From: Sphingobium indicum B90A
GTDB taxonomy: Bacteria > Pseudomonadota > Alphaproteobacteria > Sphingomonadales > Sphingomonadaceae
NCBI RefSeq assembly: GCF_000264945.2
Contig: NZ_CP013070.1
Span: 1 to 64,000, forward strand
Direction of reading: 5' to 3'
DNA length: 64,000 nucleotides
Shown here: positions 16,804-26,477 of the stretch, one piece after another
Position numbering within the stretch: position 1 is the first letter of the stretch
Layout of the letters: every line of letters begins with the position of its first letter
Notes under the pieces: generated by a model
The model's database searches: none
What the model saw: the letters and a program-made list of their open reading frames with translations, nothing else
Told to the model about the DNA's origin: nothing
Translations under genes and position numbers: made by a program

Positions 16804-17963
16804 TTTTCTGGGCGATGGGCGGTGAGCATGATGTGATCGGGCGGTTCCTGAAGAAAATCCTCTTCGTTGGCGCCTTTGCCTTCATCATCAACAGCTTCTC
16901 CTCTCTTTCCGAAATCATCTTCCGTTCCTTTGCCGCGGCCGGGCTGACGGCGGGTGGAGGCAGCATCTCGGCAGAGGATCTGCTGAAGCCCGGAAGGCTG
17001 GCTGGAGCCGGTTTCGAGGCGGCGTGGCCGCTGCTCGACCAGGCGTCCGATCTGATGGGGTTCACCGGCTTTTTCGACAATTTCCTGACGATCGCCATTT
17101 TGCTGTTCGCCTGGGTGATCGTCATTCTGGCCTTCTTCATCCTTGCCGTGCAGATGTTCGTCACCGTGATCGAGTTCAAGCTCGTGTCGCTGGCGGGTTT
17201 CATCCTCATTCCCTTCGCGCTCTGGAACCGCACGAGCTTCCTCGCTGAACGCGTGCTGGGTCATGTCGTGAGTTCCGGCATCAAGGTCATGGTGCTGGGC
17301 GTGATTGTCGGGATCGGCTCCAGCTTCTTTTCGCAGATGGTAGATGCCCTCAAGGGGCAGGAACCCGACATAGGCGCCGCTATGAGCCTGGTGCTGGCGG
17401 CGCTGGCCCTGTTCGGCCTTGGCATCTTTGCGCCTGCCATGGCGTCGGGCCTTGCCGCCGGAGCGCCGCAATTGGGAGCGGGCGCCGCCGTTGGCAGCGC
17501 GGCTGGTGCCGCCGGGGTCGCGGTTCTGGGCGGTGTCGCCGCGATCGGTGGCGGCCGAGCGCTTGCCGGTGGCGCACTATCCGCGATCCGGGCCGGCACC
17601 ATGATGGGGACGGCGGCGCAGGCAGCCTACAAGCTAGGCCAGGAGACTTCCGGCTCGTCGGGCATGGCCACCGGACTGAGTGGTGTCGCCACGGCAGCCG
17701 GACATGCCGTCCGCAACAAGGCTGCAAGCAGCCTGGGTATCGCCGCCGCCGCCGAGCGTGGACGGGAGGCGGCCTGGTCGGCGCTGGGCACGGGCGGTGC
17801 AAAATCGGCCGGAGCAAAGCAGGGCGATGTACCGGACTGGGCGCAGGTGATGCAACGCCGACAGGACGGGCGCCATCACCGTCACGTTGCCGCGCAGACA
17901 TTGAAGGAAGGTGATCGCGGCGGCGCGTCCGTCACCCCCGACATTCACGAAAAGGACGACTGA
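16804..17963 (+). pseudogene. trbL: trbL, 5'-truncated conjugal transfer protein
   Basis: About 386 residues remain of TrbL, the polytopic VirB6-like inner-membrane protein of the Trb mating channel. The readable part starts L-F-W-A-M-G-G-E-H-D-V-I-G-R-F-L-K-K-I-L-F, which lies ~45 residues into normal TrbL. Five or so membrane segments follow, then the usual Gly/Ala-rich segment (A-A-V-G-S-A-A-G-A-A-G-V-A) and a hydrophilic tail. The start codon and first membrane segment were replaced by the integrase fragment. An in-frame ATG/GTG within the fused region may allow translation, but the native N-terminus is lost. Confidence 0.82.
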
Positions 17964-17964
17964 G

Positions 17965-18741
17965 ATGATCTTTCGACGAGCAGTCCAGCGTTATGGCCAG
18001 ACTCCCGCGCCCGAAACGCCGTACCAGCGAGCGGGCCAGCTCTGGGACGAGCGGATCGGTAGCGCGCGCGTGCAGGCGCGGAACTGGCGATTGATGGCTT
18101 TCGGTACGTTGGCCTTGTCGAGCGCGATGGCATCAGGCCTGATCTGGCAATCGCTGCAAAGCCGCGTTGTGCCCTATGTCGTAGAGGTGGATCGACTGGG
18201 TGAGGCAAGGGCGGTGTCGCAGGCCGAGGCGGATTATCGGCCGACCGATCCGCAAATCGCCTATCAGCTGGCGCGCTTCATAGAGAATGTACGCGGCGTG
18301 TCGCTCGACCCTGTGCTGATGCGCCGGAACTGGTTGCAGGCCTATGATTTTGCCAGCGAACGGGGCGCCATTTTCCTGGGGGAATATGCGCGGGCGCGGC
18401 AGCCCTTCTCCCGGATCGGCGAACAGACGGCTTCGGTGCAGGTGACGAGCGTCCTGCGCGCGTCGAACAGATCCTTTCAGGTGAAATGGACCGAGAGCGA
18501 ATATGAGCGGGGAAGCCAGGCGGGCTCGTCGCGCTGGACGGCGATATTGACCATCGTCACCAAGGTTCCGCGAACCGCCGATGATCTCCGCCGTAATCCG
18601 CTCGGCATCTATGTCGATGCGATTGACTGGAGCCGGGAGATCGAGGGCGATGCCACCCAGCTACGATCGGCCCCGTCCCGGACAGCGGCGGCAACAGCCA
18701 TTTCCAACCCATCGGCCGACAGGATGGAGGCGCAGCCATGA
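17965..18741 (+). CDS. trbF: conjugal transfer protein TrbF (VirB8-like)
   Basis: 258 residues. ATG one base after the trbL stop. A single N-terminal membrane segment (~35-55) is followed by a periplasmic VirB8-like domain with V-P-Y-V-V-E-V-D-R-L-G-E, R-R-N-W-L-Q-A-Y and N-P-L-G-I-Y-V-D-A-I-D-W-S-R-E, the conserved TrbF ending. It is an assembly factor of the mating-pair type IV secretion channel. Intact. Confidence 0.9.
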   Translation: MIFRRAVQRYGQTPAPETPYQRAGQLWDERIGSARVQARNWRLMAFGTLALSSAMASGLIWQSLQSRVVPYVVEVDRLGEARAVSQAEADYRPTDPQIAYQLARFIENVRGVSLDPVLMRRNWLQAYDFASERGAIFLGEYARARQPFSRIGEQTASVQVTSVLRASNRSFQVKWTESEYERGSQAGSSRWTAILTIVTKVPRTADDLRRNPLGIYVDAIDWSREIEGDATQLRSAPSRTAAATAISNPSADRMEAQP

Positions 18742-19595
18742 TCCATAAATCAACCATTTCGTTCGCCATGCTGGCCATGATCGCATCGCCCGCCATCGCC
18801 GATCGGGGAAACAGGTCGGCGCAGGCGCAGAATCGCGGCCTGGCAAATGTCGAACTCGCCAATCGCCATGCCACCTTGGCTCCCAAAACCGATGCCTTCC
18901 TGAATGCGGTGCAGGTATATCCTTATTCGGCTGGGACGATCTACAAGCTGATCACCGCGCCAGAACGGATAACGGACATCGCGCTGGAGCAGGGGGAAAT
19001 TCTCGTCTCCGTCGCGAGCGGTGATACCGTTCGCTGGGTCATAGGCGATACGTCCAGCGGTAACGGAGCGACCAAGCGGACTCATATATTGGTCAAGCCC
19101 AGCCTGACGGGACTGTCGACCAATCTGCTCATCACGACTGATCGCCGTGCCTATCATCTGGCGTTGGTCAGCACCGGACGGACTGCGCTCACGGGCATTT
19201 CGTGGAGCTATCCCGAAGATGCCCTGCTGGCACTGCGCCGCGCGAATGACGCAGCCCGTGCCGCTGAACCCATCGCCGCAGGTATTCAGGTCGAGCAGCT
19301 GCATTTCAATTATGCAATTTCAGGCGATACGCCGACGTGGCGTCCGCTCCGCGCTTTTGATGACGGTCGCCAGACCTATATCGAGTTTCCAGCATCGATC
19401 GTCGTTGGCGATGCGCCGCCACTTTTTCTGGTGGATGGCAAGGGGGAGGCGCAGCTCGTCAATTATCGGCTCAAGGATCGCTTCTATATTGCCGACAGGA
19501 TCTTCGATAAGGCTGAACTCCGCTTTGGCACTAGAAAGCAGCAGGTCGTGAGGGTCGTACGGACGGGCTCAACTCGCCGACGGAGGGCGTCATGA
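18738..19595 (+). CDS. trbG: conjugal transfer protein TrbG (VirB9-like)
   Basis: 285 residues, overlapping trbF by ATGA. A signal peptide (M-I-H-K-S-T-I-S-F-A-M-L-A-M-I-A-S-P-A-I-A) precedes the VirB9 fold: V-Q-V-Y-P-Y-S-A-G-T-I-Y-K-L near the start, and Y-A-I-S-G-D-T-P-T-W-R-P-L-R-A-F-D-D-G-R-Q-T-Y-I in the C-terminal domain. It is an outer-membrane core component of the channel. Intact. Confidence 0.9.
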   Translation: MIHKSTISFAMLAMIASPAIADRGNRSAQAQNRGLANVELANRHATLAPKTDAFLNAVQVYPYSAGTIYKLITAPERITDIALEQGEILVSVASGDTVRWVIGDTSSGNGATKRTHILVKPSLTGLSTNLLITTDRRAYHLALVSTGRTALTGISWSYPEDALLALRRANDAARAAEPIAAGIQVEQLHFNYAISGDTPTWRPLRAFDDGRQTYIEFPASIVVGDAPPLFLVDGKGEAQLVNYRLKDRFYIADRIFDKAELRFGTRKQQVVRVVRTGSTRRRRAS

Positions 19596-20853
19596 GCGGA
19601 TCGGAGGCGCTGGCAGAGATCCCGCCGAGCGACGAACGGCTGGGAGAGAGCGCTGCTCACCCATCGACGGAAGAAGTCCGGCCAAAGGAAAATCCGGCAG
19701 CGCTGCAAATGCGGGCTCAACCGGCAAAAGCGCTGAGATTCAGGCGCAATATTCTGGTGGGCGGTGTGGCCATTTTCGCCATTGGAATGGCGGCCACGAT
19801 GTGGTGGGCGCTGGCGCCGTATCGACCTAAAGATATCGGCATGTCGATGAATGAGGCTGAGTCTTCGCGCCTGCCATCGGATCAGTTGGCGGGATTGCCC
19901 AAAAGCTATGACGCGGTGCACAGTTGGGACCGCCATTGCCCGGCGATCTGGGACGCCCGATCCTGAAGCGGCAACGGGAAGAGGGTGATTTGGCTGGTGT
20001 ACGGCCCGATGACGCTGATGCAAGAGCTGCGGCTGCCGCCCGCGAAAAAGCCGCTGCCGATCTAGAAGCTGCCCGGCAATCTTCCTTGCTGGCGATCACC
20101 GCGCAAAAGGCTGGAGAAGCGGCCAACGCCGAACTCGCTGCAACGTCGCAGGTTGCGTCGGCGGCACACGTGCCAGAGGTGTCGGCACCTGATCAGGATC
20201 TCGATCCAAACCGGCAGGCAAGGAAGCAGCGTTTCATGATGTCGTCTCAGGCGGAGAGCGACATCAATTCGCACAGCATGGAGCCGCCCATGTCACCGAA
20301 CATAGTGTCGGCCGGTAGTGTGATTGCCGCCAGCCTGATCACGGGACTTCGATCCGACCTGCCCGGCCTTGTGACCGCTCAGGTCTCGGAACGTGTTTAT
20401 GACAGTCCAAGCGGTCGAACCTTGCTCATTCCGCAGGGCGCGCGGCTGATCGGCCGCTACGATAGCGGCATCAGCTATGGGCAGAACCGCGCCCTGGTCA
20501 TCTGGCAGCGCATCATCATGCCCGACGGCAGTGCAATCCGGCTGGACAATGCGCCGGCGACCGACACGTCCGGTTACGCAGGGCTGGCGGACAAGGCCGA
20601 TTATCATAGCCTGCGATTGCTGCAGGGTGTGGCGATATCGACCTTGTTGGGTGTTGGCGCCAATCTCTCCATTTCCGGTGAGAGCGATCTGGTGCGGGCT
20701 GTCCGCGAGGCGGCCCAGCAGAATGTGTCCCGGGCGGGCGATCAGATCACTTCGCGTAATCTGCAGGTGCAGCCGACGATCATCATTCGTCCGGGAACGC
20801 CGGTACGATTGCTGGTCCATCGAGATCTCGTCCTGCCGCCATGGAAAGAATAG
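19592..20853 (+). pseudogene. trbI: trbI (VirB10-like), single-base frameshift
   Basis: The N-terminal part (19592 to ~19918) has a cytoplasmic tail, a membrane segment (N-I-L-V-G-G-V-A-I-F-A-I-G-M-A-A-T) and the block L-P-S-D-Q-L-A-G-L-P-K-S-Y. The frame then breaks at about 19919 (GCGGTGCACAGTTGGG); one added base would restore ...Y-D-A-V-P-Q-L-G-P-P-L-P-G-D-L-G-R-P. The second frame continues to 20853 with the TrbI C-terminal domain: V-S-A-G-S-V-I-A-A-S-L-I-T-G-L, P-Q-G-A-R-L-I-G-R-Y-D, R-P-G-T-P-V-R-L-L-V-H-R-D-L. Either a natural one-base deletion or a sequencing error; if real, the mating channel is dead. It starts with an ATGA overlap on trbG. Confidence 0.85.
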
Positions 20854-20862
20854 GAGGAGCAC

Positions 20863-21087
20863 ATGGCTGATCTGAAACTGCCACGCATTCCTGATCGAAC
20901 GCCGGTCAAGTTCACAATTTCGATTCTGCCTGACCTGCATCAGGCAATTGCCGAATATGCGGCGTTGTATAGCGAGGCTTACGGGAAGGAGGAACCCATC
21001 ACGGAGTTGATACCGGCAATGCTGGAGGCTTTTCTCGAAAGTGATCGCGCGTTTTCCAAGAGACGGAATGGGCTTAAACTCGGTTGA
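20863..21087 (+). CDS. DUF2274 domain-containing protein
   Basis: 74 residues, starting K-L-P-R-I-P-D-R-T-P-V-K-F-T-I. DUF2274 proteins regularly follow trbI in alphaproteobacterial trb operons; the function is not known. The central stretch L-P-D-L-H-Q-A-I-A-E-Y-A-A-L-Y has the look of a ribbon-helix-helix DNA-binding protein. It ends the trb operon here, nine bases after trbI. Confidence 0.82.
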   Translation: MADLKLPRIPDRTPVKFTISILPDLHQAIAEYAALYSEAYGKEEPITELIPAMLEAFLESDRAFSKRRNGLKLG

Positions 21088-21362
21088 AAACGCATAATTG
21101 CTTTGAAGTTTTCCGGTAGGTGGATCGCACGTAGGCTGGTAACCGTATGCAGCCTCGTCCGCAACTTCACCAATGGAACCAACAACCAGGGACGGGAAGA
21201 TCGTTCGGCTCCCAGCTGGATGCGGCCCCGCATACAGCCTGCGATGTTCAACGCTGTGTATAGGAGCACCGACCCGATTTCCGCATTGGGTGGGGAGCTC
21301 AGCATATAGCTGTGCGAAGAATGCCATCGTGGAGGAGGGTCAGCGCACACGCAATCGTACCC

Positions 21363-22886
21363 TCACTTGGCGTCACACCTTCCATCTTCAGCCATGGCGT
21401 TCAAGCGCGATAATCGGCCGCGAAGCATTATCACCGCAAGCAGACAGGCGCTGGCCATACTGACAAGCAGCCCAACCGATTCCTGCCATATAGTGAAACG
21501 TTCTATTCGATAGTGGCCCGGCTGTGCCTGGAAGTGGATGACGGGCCCCTGATAAGGCACAACCTCATCGCCCCGCATGACCCGCCAGATAGGGAAAGCG
21601 GTGCGGCGCATCGTTACTTTGCCTGGCTTCTTTACCACCACCTCGTTCCCCGGCCTGACGTAGCGCCATTCGGTGAGGTCTGGCTTCCGCTCAAAGTCGG
21701 TTATGCGATTCGTGTCGAAGCCGGTAGGCAGATATTCGGCGGCATCGGGGAGATCGTGTTTGATCATGGCGTAAGGCACTGGCTTGGCCAGATATTCGGC
21801 CGCTTCGGCTGTCCATCGGACATAGGAGAAGGCCACAAGCGCCAAGCCCAATCCCAACAGGATCGGTTTTGGACGGCAGCTCAGCATAGCCGTTATGGCG
21901 GCAAATTCGATAAGGCCCAGCAGCCGCCAGGGAAATTGCGCCTGGGCGAAGGGTGGAATGTCCCAGATGAAGGGGATGAGGCCAAGGGCCGCCAGCGCGG
22001 CCAAAAGGCTTGTGAAAGTCCAGATGGAACTTGCCGAGAGCGACAGAAGCGCAAGGCCAGCAATCAGCACCGGAATAGGCAGCATTTGGAGAAGTGGGCC
22101 ACCCGCCAGCAACCCCCAGGAAGATGGCTGATACCAGGGCCCCCAAAGCAGCTGGGAGGAAATATGGTCCTGCATCGTGAGGGCCGGGACCAAATAGAAG
22201 GCCGCAAGGCCGAGGGCGACGGCCCCACTGGCGGCCAGAGGCCAAAAGACGTGCCGGTCCGCCAGAATCCTGTGCACACCCAGCGGAGCGATCAGAAAGA
22301 AGCCGGTCAGCATCGCCATGGGCAAATGGGTCAGCACAAGCCCTGCATAGGCGAGCGCCAGCAGGATGACGCCCCTGCGCTCGGGAAGGCGGGTTATGGC
22401 CAGAGCGATGAGGGGATACCATATGAAGGCCGTAAATTCCGCCAGAGCGCCCCGGACATAGAAGTCCATCAGGTGATAGGGCGCGGCCATGTAAAGGATT
22501 GCCCCGGCAAGCGGATAGGTGCCGCGTGCGGAAAGCCAATGATACATGGCAATGCCTGACAGCAGCAACGTCAGGAATGCGGTCATGTTGATAGCGGCGA
22601 GAGTGGACAGGCCGCCAGCGTCGAAGGCGCCGGCTATCCAGAAGGCGATTGGCGGGTAGAAATAGAAGGCAGGACTACCCAGTCCTTCGAAACTGCCCGG
22701 CAGCCAGCGCGGATAGAGATTGCCCTTCGCGATCTCCATCCCGAACTGACTCGTCCAGACATAATTGTAGGTAACGGAATGGGAATCGCCCGGACCCAGT
22801 AGGAAGGTCGGCAGCAGGAGGAGCCCCGCCACAACCGCGAGGAGGCCAACATTACGGAGGCTGTTTTGGGTCATCATCCGCGCCAT
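21363..22886 (-). CDS. polytopic membrane protein, PTPS-related/GT-C-like
   Basis: 507 residues with about 10-12 membrane segments. The N-terminal region has P-R-W-L-P-G-S-F-E-G-L-G-S-P-A-F-Y-F-Y-P-P, the block typical of the '6-pyruvoyl-tetrahydropterin synthase-related' membrane family, followed by A-P-Y-H-L-M-D-F-Y-V-R-G-A-L-A-E. Such proteins share the GT-C topology in which an acidic residue in the first periplasmic loop binds a lipid-phosphate sugar. A C-terminal periplasmic beta-rich stretch precedes a last membrane helix. It is divergent from the GT2 gene across 156 bases and probably part of the same glycan module. The substrate is unknown. Confidence 0.6.
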   Translation of the reverse strand: MARMMTQNSLRNVGLLAVVAGLLLLPTFLLGPGDSHSVTYNYVWTSQFGMEIAKGNLYPRWLPGSFEGLGSPAFYFYPPIAFWIAGAFDAGGLSTLAAINMTAFLTLLLSGIAMYHWLSARGTYPLAGAILYMAAPYHLMDFYVRGALAEFTAFIWYPLIALAITRLPERRGVILLALAYAGLVLTHLPMAMLTGFFLIAPLGVHRILADRHVFWPLAASGAVALGLAAFYLVPALTMQDHISSQLLWGPWYQPSSWGLLAGGPLLQMLPIPVLIAGLALLSLSASSIWTFTSLLAALAALGLIPFIWDIPPFAQAQFPWRLLGLIEFAAITAMLSCRPKPILLGLGLALVAFSYVRWTAEAAEYLAKPVPYAMIKHDLPDAAEYLPTGFDTNRITDFERKPDLTEWRYVRPGNEVVVKKPGKVTMRRTAFPIWRVMRGDEVVPYQGPVIHFQAQPGHYRIERFTIWQESVGLLVSMASACLLAVIMLRGRLSRLNAMAEDGRCDAK

Positions 22887-23042
22887 TCACCTTTTAGCAG
22901 ACCGCAGCCTGATCGCCAAAAATGGTAAATATTATGTTCATCTCCGCCCTGATGCTATAGCTTGCACGCGTGCGGGTAACGGCTTGTTAACCATTTTCGC
23001 CGATAGCCGCAGGGGGCACCAGCCCGCAGGGGGCTCGAAGGA

Positions 23043-24065
23043 ATGGCTACACCAGCGCTGCTATCGATCGTCGTTCCGGTCTTCAATGAACAGGAGAGCA
23101 TTTCGCTGTTCCTGGATGCAGCGCGTCCTGCGGTCGCCCAGGCACTTCGCCTTATCGGGCCTGATGCTCGAGCAGAATTTCTGTTCATCAATGATGGCAG
23201 CACAGACCGGACCGGCGATATACTGACCATCCTCGCATACCGAAATCCTGACGTCCGCCATATCACCCTATCTCGAAACTTCGGCAAGGAAGCGGCGTTG
23301 GCCGCCGGGATAGACCGGGCGAGGGGAGACGCCGTCATCCCGATCGACGTCGACCTGCAGGATCCGCCGGAAGTCATTATCGCCATGGTCCGCCACTGGC
23401 TGGCGGGGGCGAAGGTGGTGAATGCCCGCCGCACCGACCGGTCAAGCGACGACTGGTTCAAGCGTTGGAGCGCGCAAGGATTCTATCGCCTCATCAACCG
23501 ACTTTCGGATCACCCTATCCCGGAGAATGTCGGCGATTTCCGGCTGCTCGACCGGCAGGCGGTGGACGTCATCAAGCAGCTGGGCGAACAGGCACGTTTT
23601 ACCAAGGGCCTTTTCTCCTGGGTCGGTTTTCGCATCGCCACGGTCGATTATGAACGTGCTCCACGCGAGGCCGGAAGTAGCAAATGGCGCGTTAGCAAGC
23701 TTTGGTCGCTCGCCGTGGATGGCATCACCGCCTCGACGACCATGCCTTTGCGGATCTGGTCCTATATCGGGGGCAGCATCGCCCTGATGGCCTTTGCCTA
23801 TGCCGCCTTCCTGGTGCTGCACACGCTGCTGACCGGAGTGGATACGCCGGGCTACGCCTCGATCATGGTCGCCGTGCTGATGCTGGGCGGCCTCAACCTG
23901 ATGAGCCTTGGCATCATCGGGGAATATCTGGGCCGCGTCGCGCAGGAAGTGCGCAATCGGCCGCTTTATGTCGTGGCGGAGGAAAGCGAGCCTACAGCGC
24001 CGCGTGCTATCCAGCCCCAAGCCAAGGAAGAGGAAGAATGGACCGATCAGCCTATGCGAGCATGA
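23043..24065 (+). CDS. GT2 polyprenyl-phosphate sugar transferase
   Basis: 340 residues. The N-terminal GT-A domain starts L-S-I-V-V-P-V-F-N-E-Q-E-S-I, with N-D-G-S-T-D and D-V-D-L-Q-D-P-P-E as nucleotide and metal sites. Then comes G-D-F-R-L-L-D-R and two C-terminal membrane helices (Y-I-G-G-S-I-A-L-M-A and L-M-L-G-G-L-N-L-M-S-L-G-I-I-G-E-Y). This is the GtrB/ArnC/DPM1-like layout, which loads a sugar from a nucleotide donor onto undecaprenyl phosphate at the cytoplasmic face. It is the only obvious lipid-linked donor maker beside the GT-C-like genes here, and overlaps the methyltransferase gene by 28 bases. Confidence 0.85.
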   Translation: MATPALLSIVVPVFNEQESISLFLDAARPAVAQALRLIGPDARAEFLFINDGSTDRTGDILTILAYRNPDVRHITLSRNFGKEAALAAGIDRARGDAVIPIDVDLQDPPEVIIAMVRHWLAGAKVVNARRTDRSSDDWFKRWSAQGFYRLINRLSDHPIPENVGDFRLLDRQAVDVIKQLGEQARFTKGLFSWVGFRIATVDYERAPREAGSSKWRVSKLWSLAVDGITASTTMPLRIWSYIGGSIALMAFAYAAFLVLHTLLTGVDTPGYASIMVAVLMLGGLNLMSLGIIGEYLGRVAQEVRNRPLYVVAEESEPTAPRAIQPQAKEEEEWTDQPMRA

Positions 24066-24763
24066 GCGCGCAGGAGCAGGATCATTGGTGGTTTGTCGCG
24101 CGTCGTGCGATCATCGACAGCCTGGTCCGCACCCATGTTCGGTTGCCTGCTGATGCTCATATTCTTGAAGCGGGCTGCGGCACCGGCGGCAACCTTGCGC
24201 TGCTGGCGCAATATGGCGCGCTCGATGCCATGGAATATGACGCGGACGCCCGCGCCCTGGCCGCCGCGCGAGGTCTGTGCCGGGTGGAAGCAGGCGCTTT
24301 GCCCGACGCGATCGGTTTCGGTGAAACCCGCTACGACCTGATCGCGCTGCTCGATGTGCTGGAGCATATCGATGAGGATGAAGCATCGCTTCGCGCTTTG
24401 GGCGCGCGTCTGGCGCCCAATGGGCGGCTGTTGCTCACTGTCCCGGCTGCGCCCTGGCTCTGGTCGGAGCATGACGTGCTGCACCATCACAAGCGTCGTT
24501 ACACGCATGATGGCCTGCTCGAAGTCGCCCGCGCGGCGGGGTTGAAGGTTGAAACCTCAGGCCATTTCAACAGCCTGCTTTTCCCGCTCGCCGTAGCGCA
24601 GCGCTTCGCCCACCAGTTGCTACGCCGTGACACGCCCCTGGATGCGCGTCCGTCGCCGCTCGTCAATGCCGCGCTTCAGCGGGTGTTCGCGGCAGAGCGG
24701 CATCTTCTTGGTCGCCTTTCCTTCCCCCTGGGCTTGTCACTTTACGCCATTCTCTCGGTCTGA
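24038..24763 (+). CDS. class I SAM-dependent methyltransferase
   Basis: 241 residues from the ATG at 24038 inside the end of the GT2 gene. The N-terminal E-Q-D-H-W-W-F-V-A-R-R block is found in methyltransferases of glycan and lipid loci. SAM motif I is I-L-E-A-G-C-G-T-G-G-N, and D-L-I-A-L-L-D-V-L-E-H-I is motif II with the catalytic-site H-I pair. The C-terminus is hydrophobic, suggesting membrane contact. Coupling to a lipid-sugar synthase suggests it methylates the glycan or its lipid carrier. Its last 27 bases overlap the end of the convergent membrane-protein gene. Confidence 0.82.
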   Translation: MDRSAYASMSAQEQDHWWFVARRAIIDSLVRTHVRLPADAHILEAGCGTGGNLALLAQYGALDAMEYDADARALAAARGLCRVEAGALPDAIGFGETRYDLIALLDVLEHIDEDEASLRALGARLAPNGRLLLTVPAAPWLWSEHDVLHHHKRRYTHDGLLEVARAAGLKVETSGHFNSLLFPLAVAQRFAHQLLRRDTPLDARPSPLVNAALQRVFAAERHLLGRLSFPLGLSLYAILSV

Positions 24764-26305
24764 CGGAGCGTTGCGCGGATCATAGGGCAACCTCCAGGTG
24801 CCGTCCCAGCAGCGGGCTGGCTCGCTTGCCGAGGCGCGGGCCGGATGGGCAGGGCGGATAAGCGCTGGAACCTTATCGACAGGCGCCAGATAGGAGCCCT
24901 TGGGAAAGGCCGCGAAGGTCTGGTCCCATGCCTTGAAGAAGGTGCAGCGCACCTCGGGTGCCGCGGGATAGAGCAAAGCGCGCCGTATCTCGGCAAGGCC
25001 GGTCAGGCTGCCGATGGCAAGCACCACCATGAACCAGCGCCACCTCTCGCCCCGTTGCACGACATGATCGCTGACCATGACCGTGACCAGTGCCAAGGCC
25101 GTGATCGAGCCGCGCATCATGAAGTCGGTCGACCAGCCTATCTGCACGAAGGGGATGAGCATCAGCCAGGCAAAGGCCAGCCACAGGCTATCGCGCCCGA
25201 ACCGCGTCGATCGTCCGGCTATTGCGAGAGGAATCAGATAGGGTAGCGTTTCGAAGGATTGGAACAGCAGCCATTGGACGAAGGGGATTGGCTGAAAATG
25301 GAAGCCGACGTCATCCGATGCGGCGCCCAGATAGATGAGCGATGGTATGCAAAGGAGAAGCGATGCCGCGGGAGCCAGGACATCGCGCGCACGAAGCGAA
25401 CGCGCGATCAGCGTTCTCACCCCTGCCAGCGCAACAAAGGGCATGGCTCCCATCAGCCCCAGAGGCGACCAGAGCGCCGTCAGCGGCAGCAGCGCCAGCC
25501 ATGGAGCGAGAGGCGCGCGGCCCTCCCGCCACAACATATAGCCAACCGCGCCCACCCAACCGGCGATCGCGTGCTGGGGTACCCAGAAAAGCAGGGTGAT
25601 GGTCGAGGAATATTGGATCTCGGCCCAGTCTTCCATGTGACCAGTCAACATTCCCTGCATGAGCAGGTCGCCAATCGCATCCATGCCGGAAAACAGAATG
25701 AATATCGCCAGGCCGATCAGGCGCGAGCGCCGCTCTGCGAACAGCTGACTGCCCAGGGCGAGCAGAAGCGCAACGAGCGTCGTATTCTGCGCCAGCAGGG
25801 CGATATCCGCTGCTCTTGGGCCAAGCAGCTTGAAGACCAGTGCGGGTAACAGGAACATACCGATCGGCGCGCGCAGCAGGTCGGGCTCGGGGCGCGCCGT
25901 GTAGACGAATGGCCAGGGGTTGATGCCCATGTCCCGCAGCACGGCAAAGCGAACCTGCCAATCCACATTGGCGTAGAAGAACCGCCCTTCGCCGCTGAGC
26001 ACCAACAGGCCGAGCGCGACCAGGAAACATGTTAGCAGGGTGCCGAGGGTAATATCGCGGCTATTCTTGGTGATCTTGACGGTGAAGAAGCAGAGCCCGA
26101 CAATGACCAAACCGCCAAGGATGTAGGCCCAGGCGGGCGCGGTATCGAGAAACCGCCAAAGCAGTAGCTGGCTGCTACCCAGAAGAGCTGCAAGAGATGT
26201 CCATATCCAGCCTGATGTTACGCAAATGGAGAGCGAATTTCTCGACGCTTCAGAAACAATGCCGGTGAATGGCCCGCGATGTTCAGCAGAGATGGATCCT
26301 CCCAT
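24737..26305 (-). CDS. polytopic membrane protein, likely GT-C fold
   Basis: 522 residues with about 12 hydrophobic segments. After the first helices the sequence F-F-Y-A-N-V-D-W-Q-V-R-F-A-V-L-R-D places an acidic residue in the first periplasmic loop, as in GT-C glycosyltransferases. The C-terminal 100 residues are hydrophilic and end near C-T-F-F-K-A-W-D. No family name can be given. The start is uncertain: an initial 25-residue hydrophilic stretch may not be translated. Confidence 0.5.
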   Translation of the reverse strand: MGGSISAEHRGPFTGIVSEASRNSLSICVTSGWIWTSLAALLGSSQLLLWRFLDTAPAWAYILGGLVIVGLCFFTVKITKNSRDITLGTLLTCFLVALGLLVLSGEGRFFYANVDWQVRFAVLRDMGINPWPFVYTARPEPDLLRAPIGMFLLPALVFKLLGPRAADIALLAQNTTLVALLLALGSQLFAERRSRLIGLAIFILFSGMDAIGDLLMQGMLTGHMEDWAEIQYSSTITLLFWVPQHAIAGWVGAVGYMLWREGRAPLAPWLALLPLTALWSPLGLMGAMPFVALAGVRTLIARSLRARDVLAPAASLLLCIPSLIYLGAASDDVGFHFQPIPFVQWLLFQSFETLPYLIPLAIAGRSTRFGRDSLWLAFAWLMLIPFVQIGWSTDFMMRGSITALALVTVMVSDHVVQRGERWRWFMVVLAIGSLTGLAEIRRALLYPAAPEVRCTFFKAWDQTFAAFPKGSYLAPVDKVPALIRPAHPARASASEPARCWDGTWRLPYDPRNAPSDRENGVK

Positions 26306-26477
26306 TATTCAAGTCCTTTAAGATTGCGCGCCAGGGTCGATAGATGGGTCGGCGTTGACGCTCCCGGACGTCATTCACTCGGGCAGCAATCGGGCACCGC
26401 CAGTTTCAGGCGTCTGTCTGCGAAACTATCATTTAGATATAGGATCGTAGCCATTTCTTCGCCCCGCATCATGCACC

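Noticed and set aside
16810-17471. N-terminal extension of the integrase fragment on the minus strand (K/R/Q-rich)
   Set aside because: It is the antisense of trbL; integrase similarity stops at 16803.
21103-21309. Short frame after the DUF2274 gene
   Set aside because: No motif, unusual composition, and no start signal; the 275-bp gap appears non-coding.
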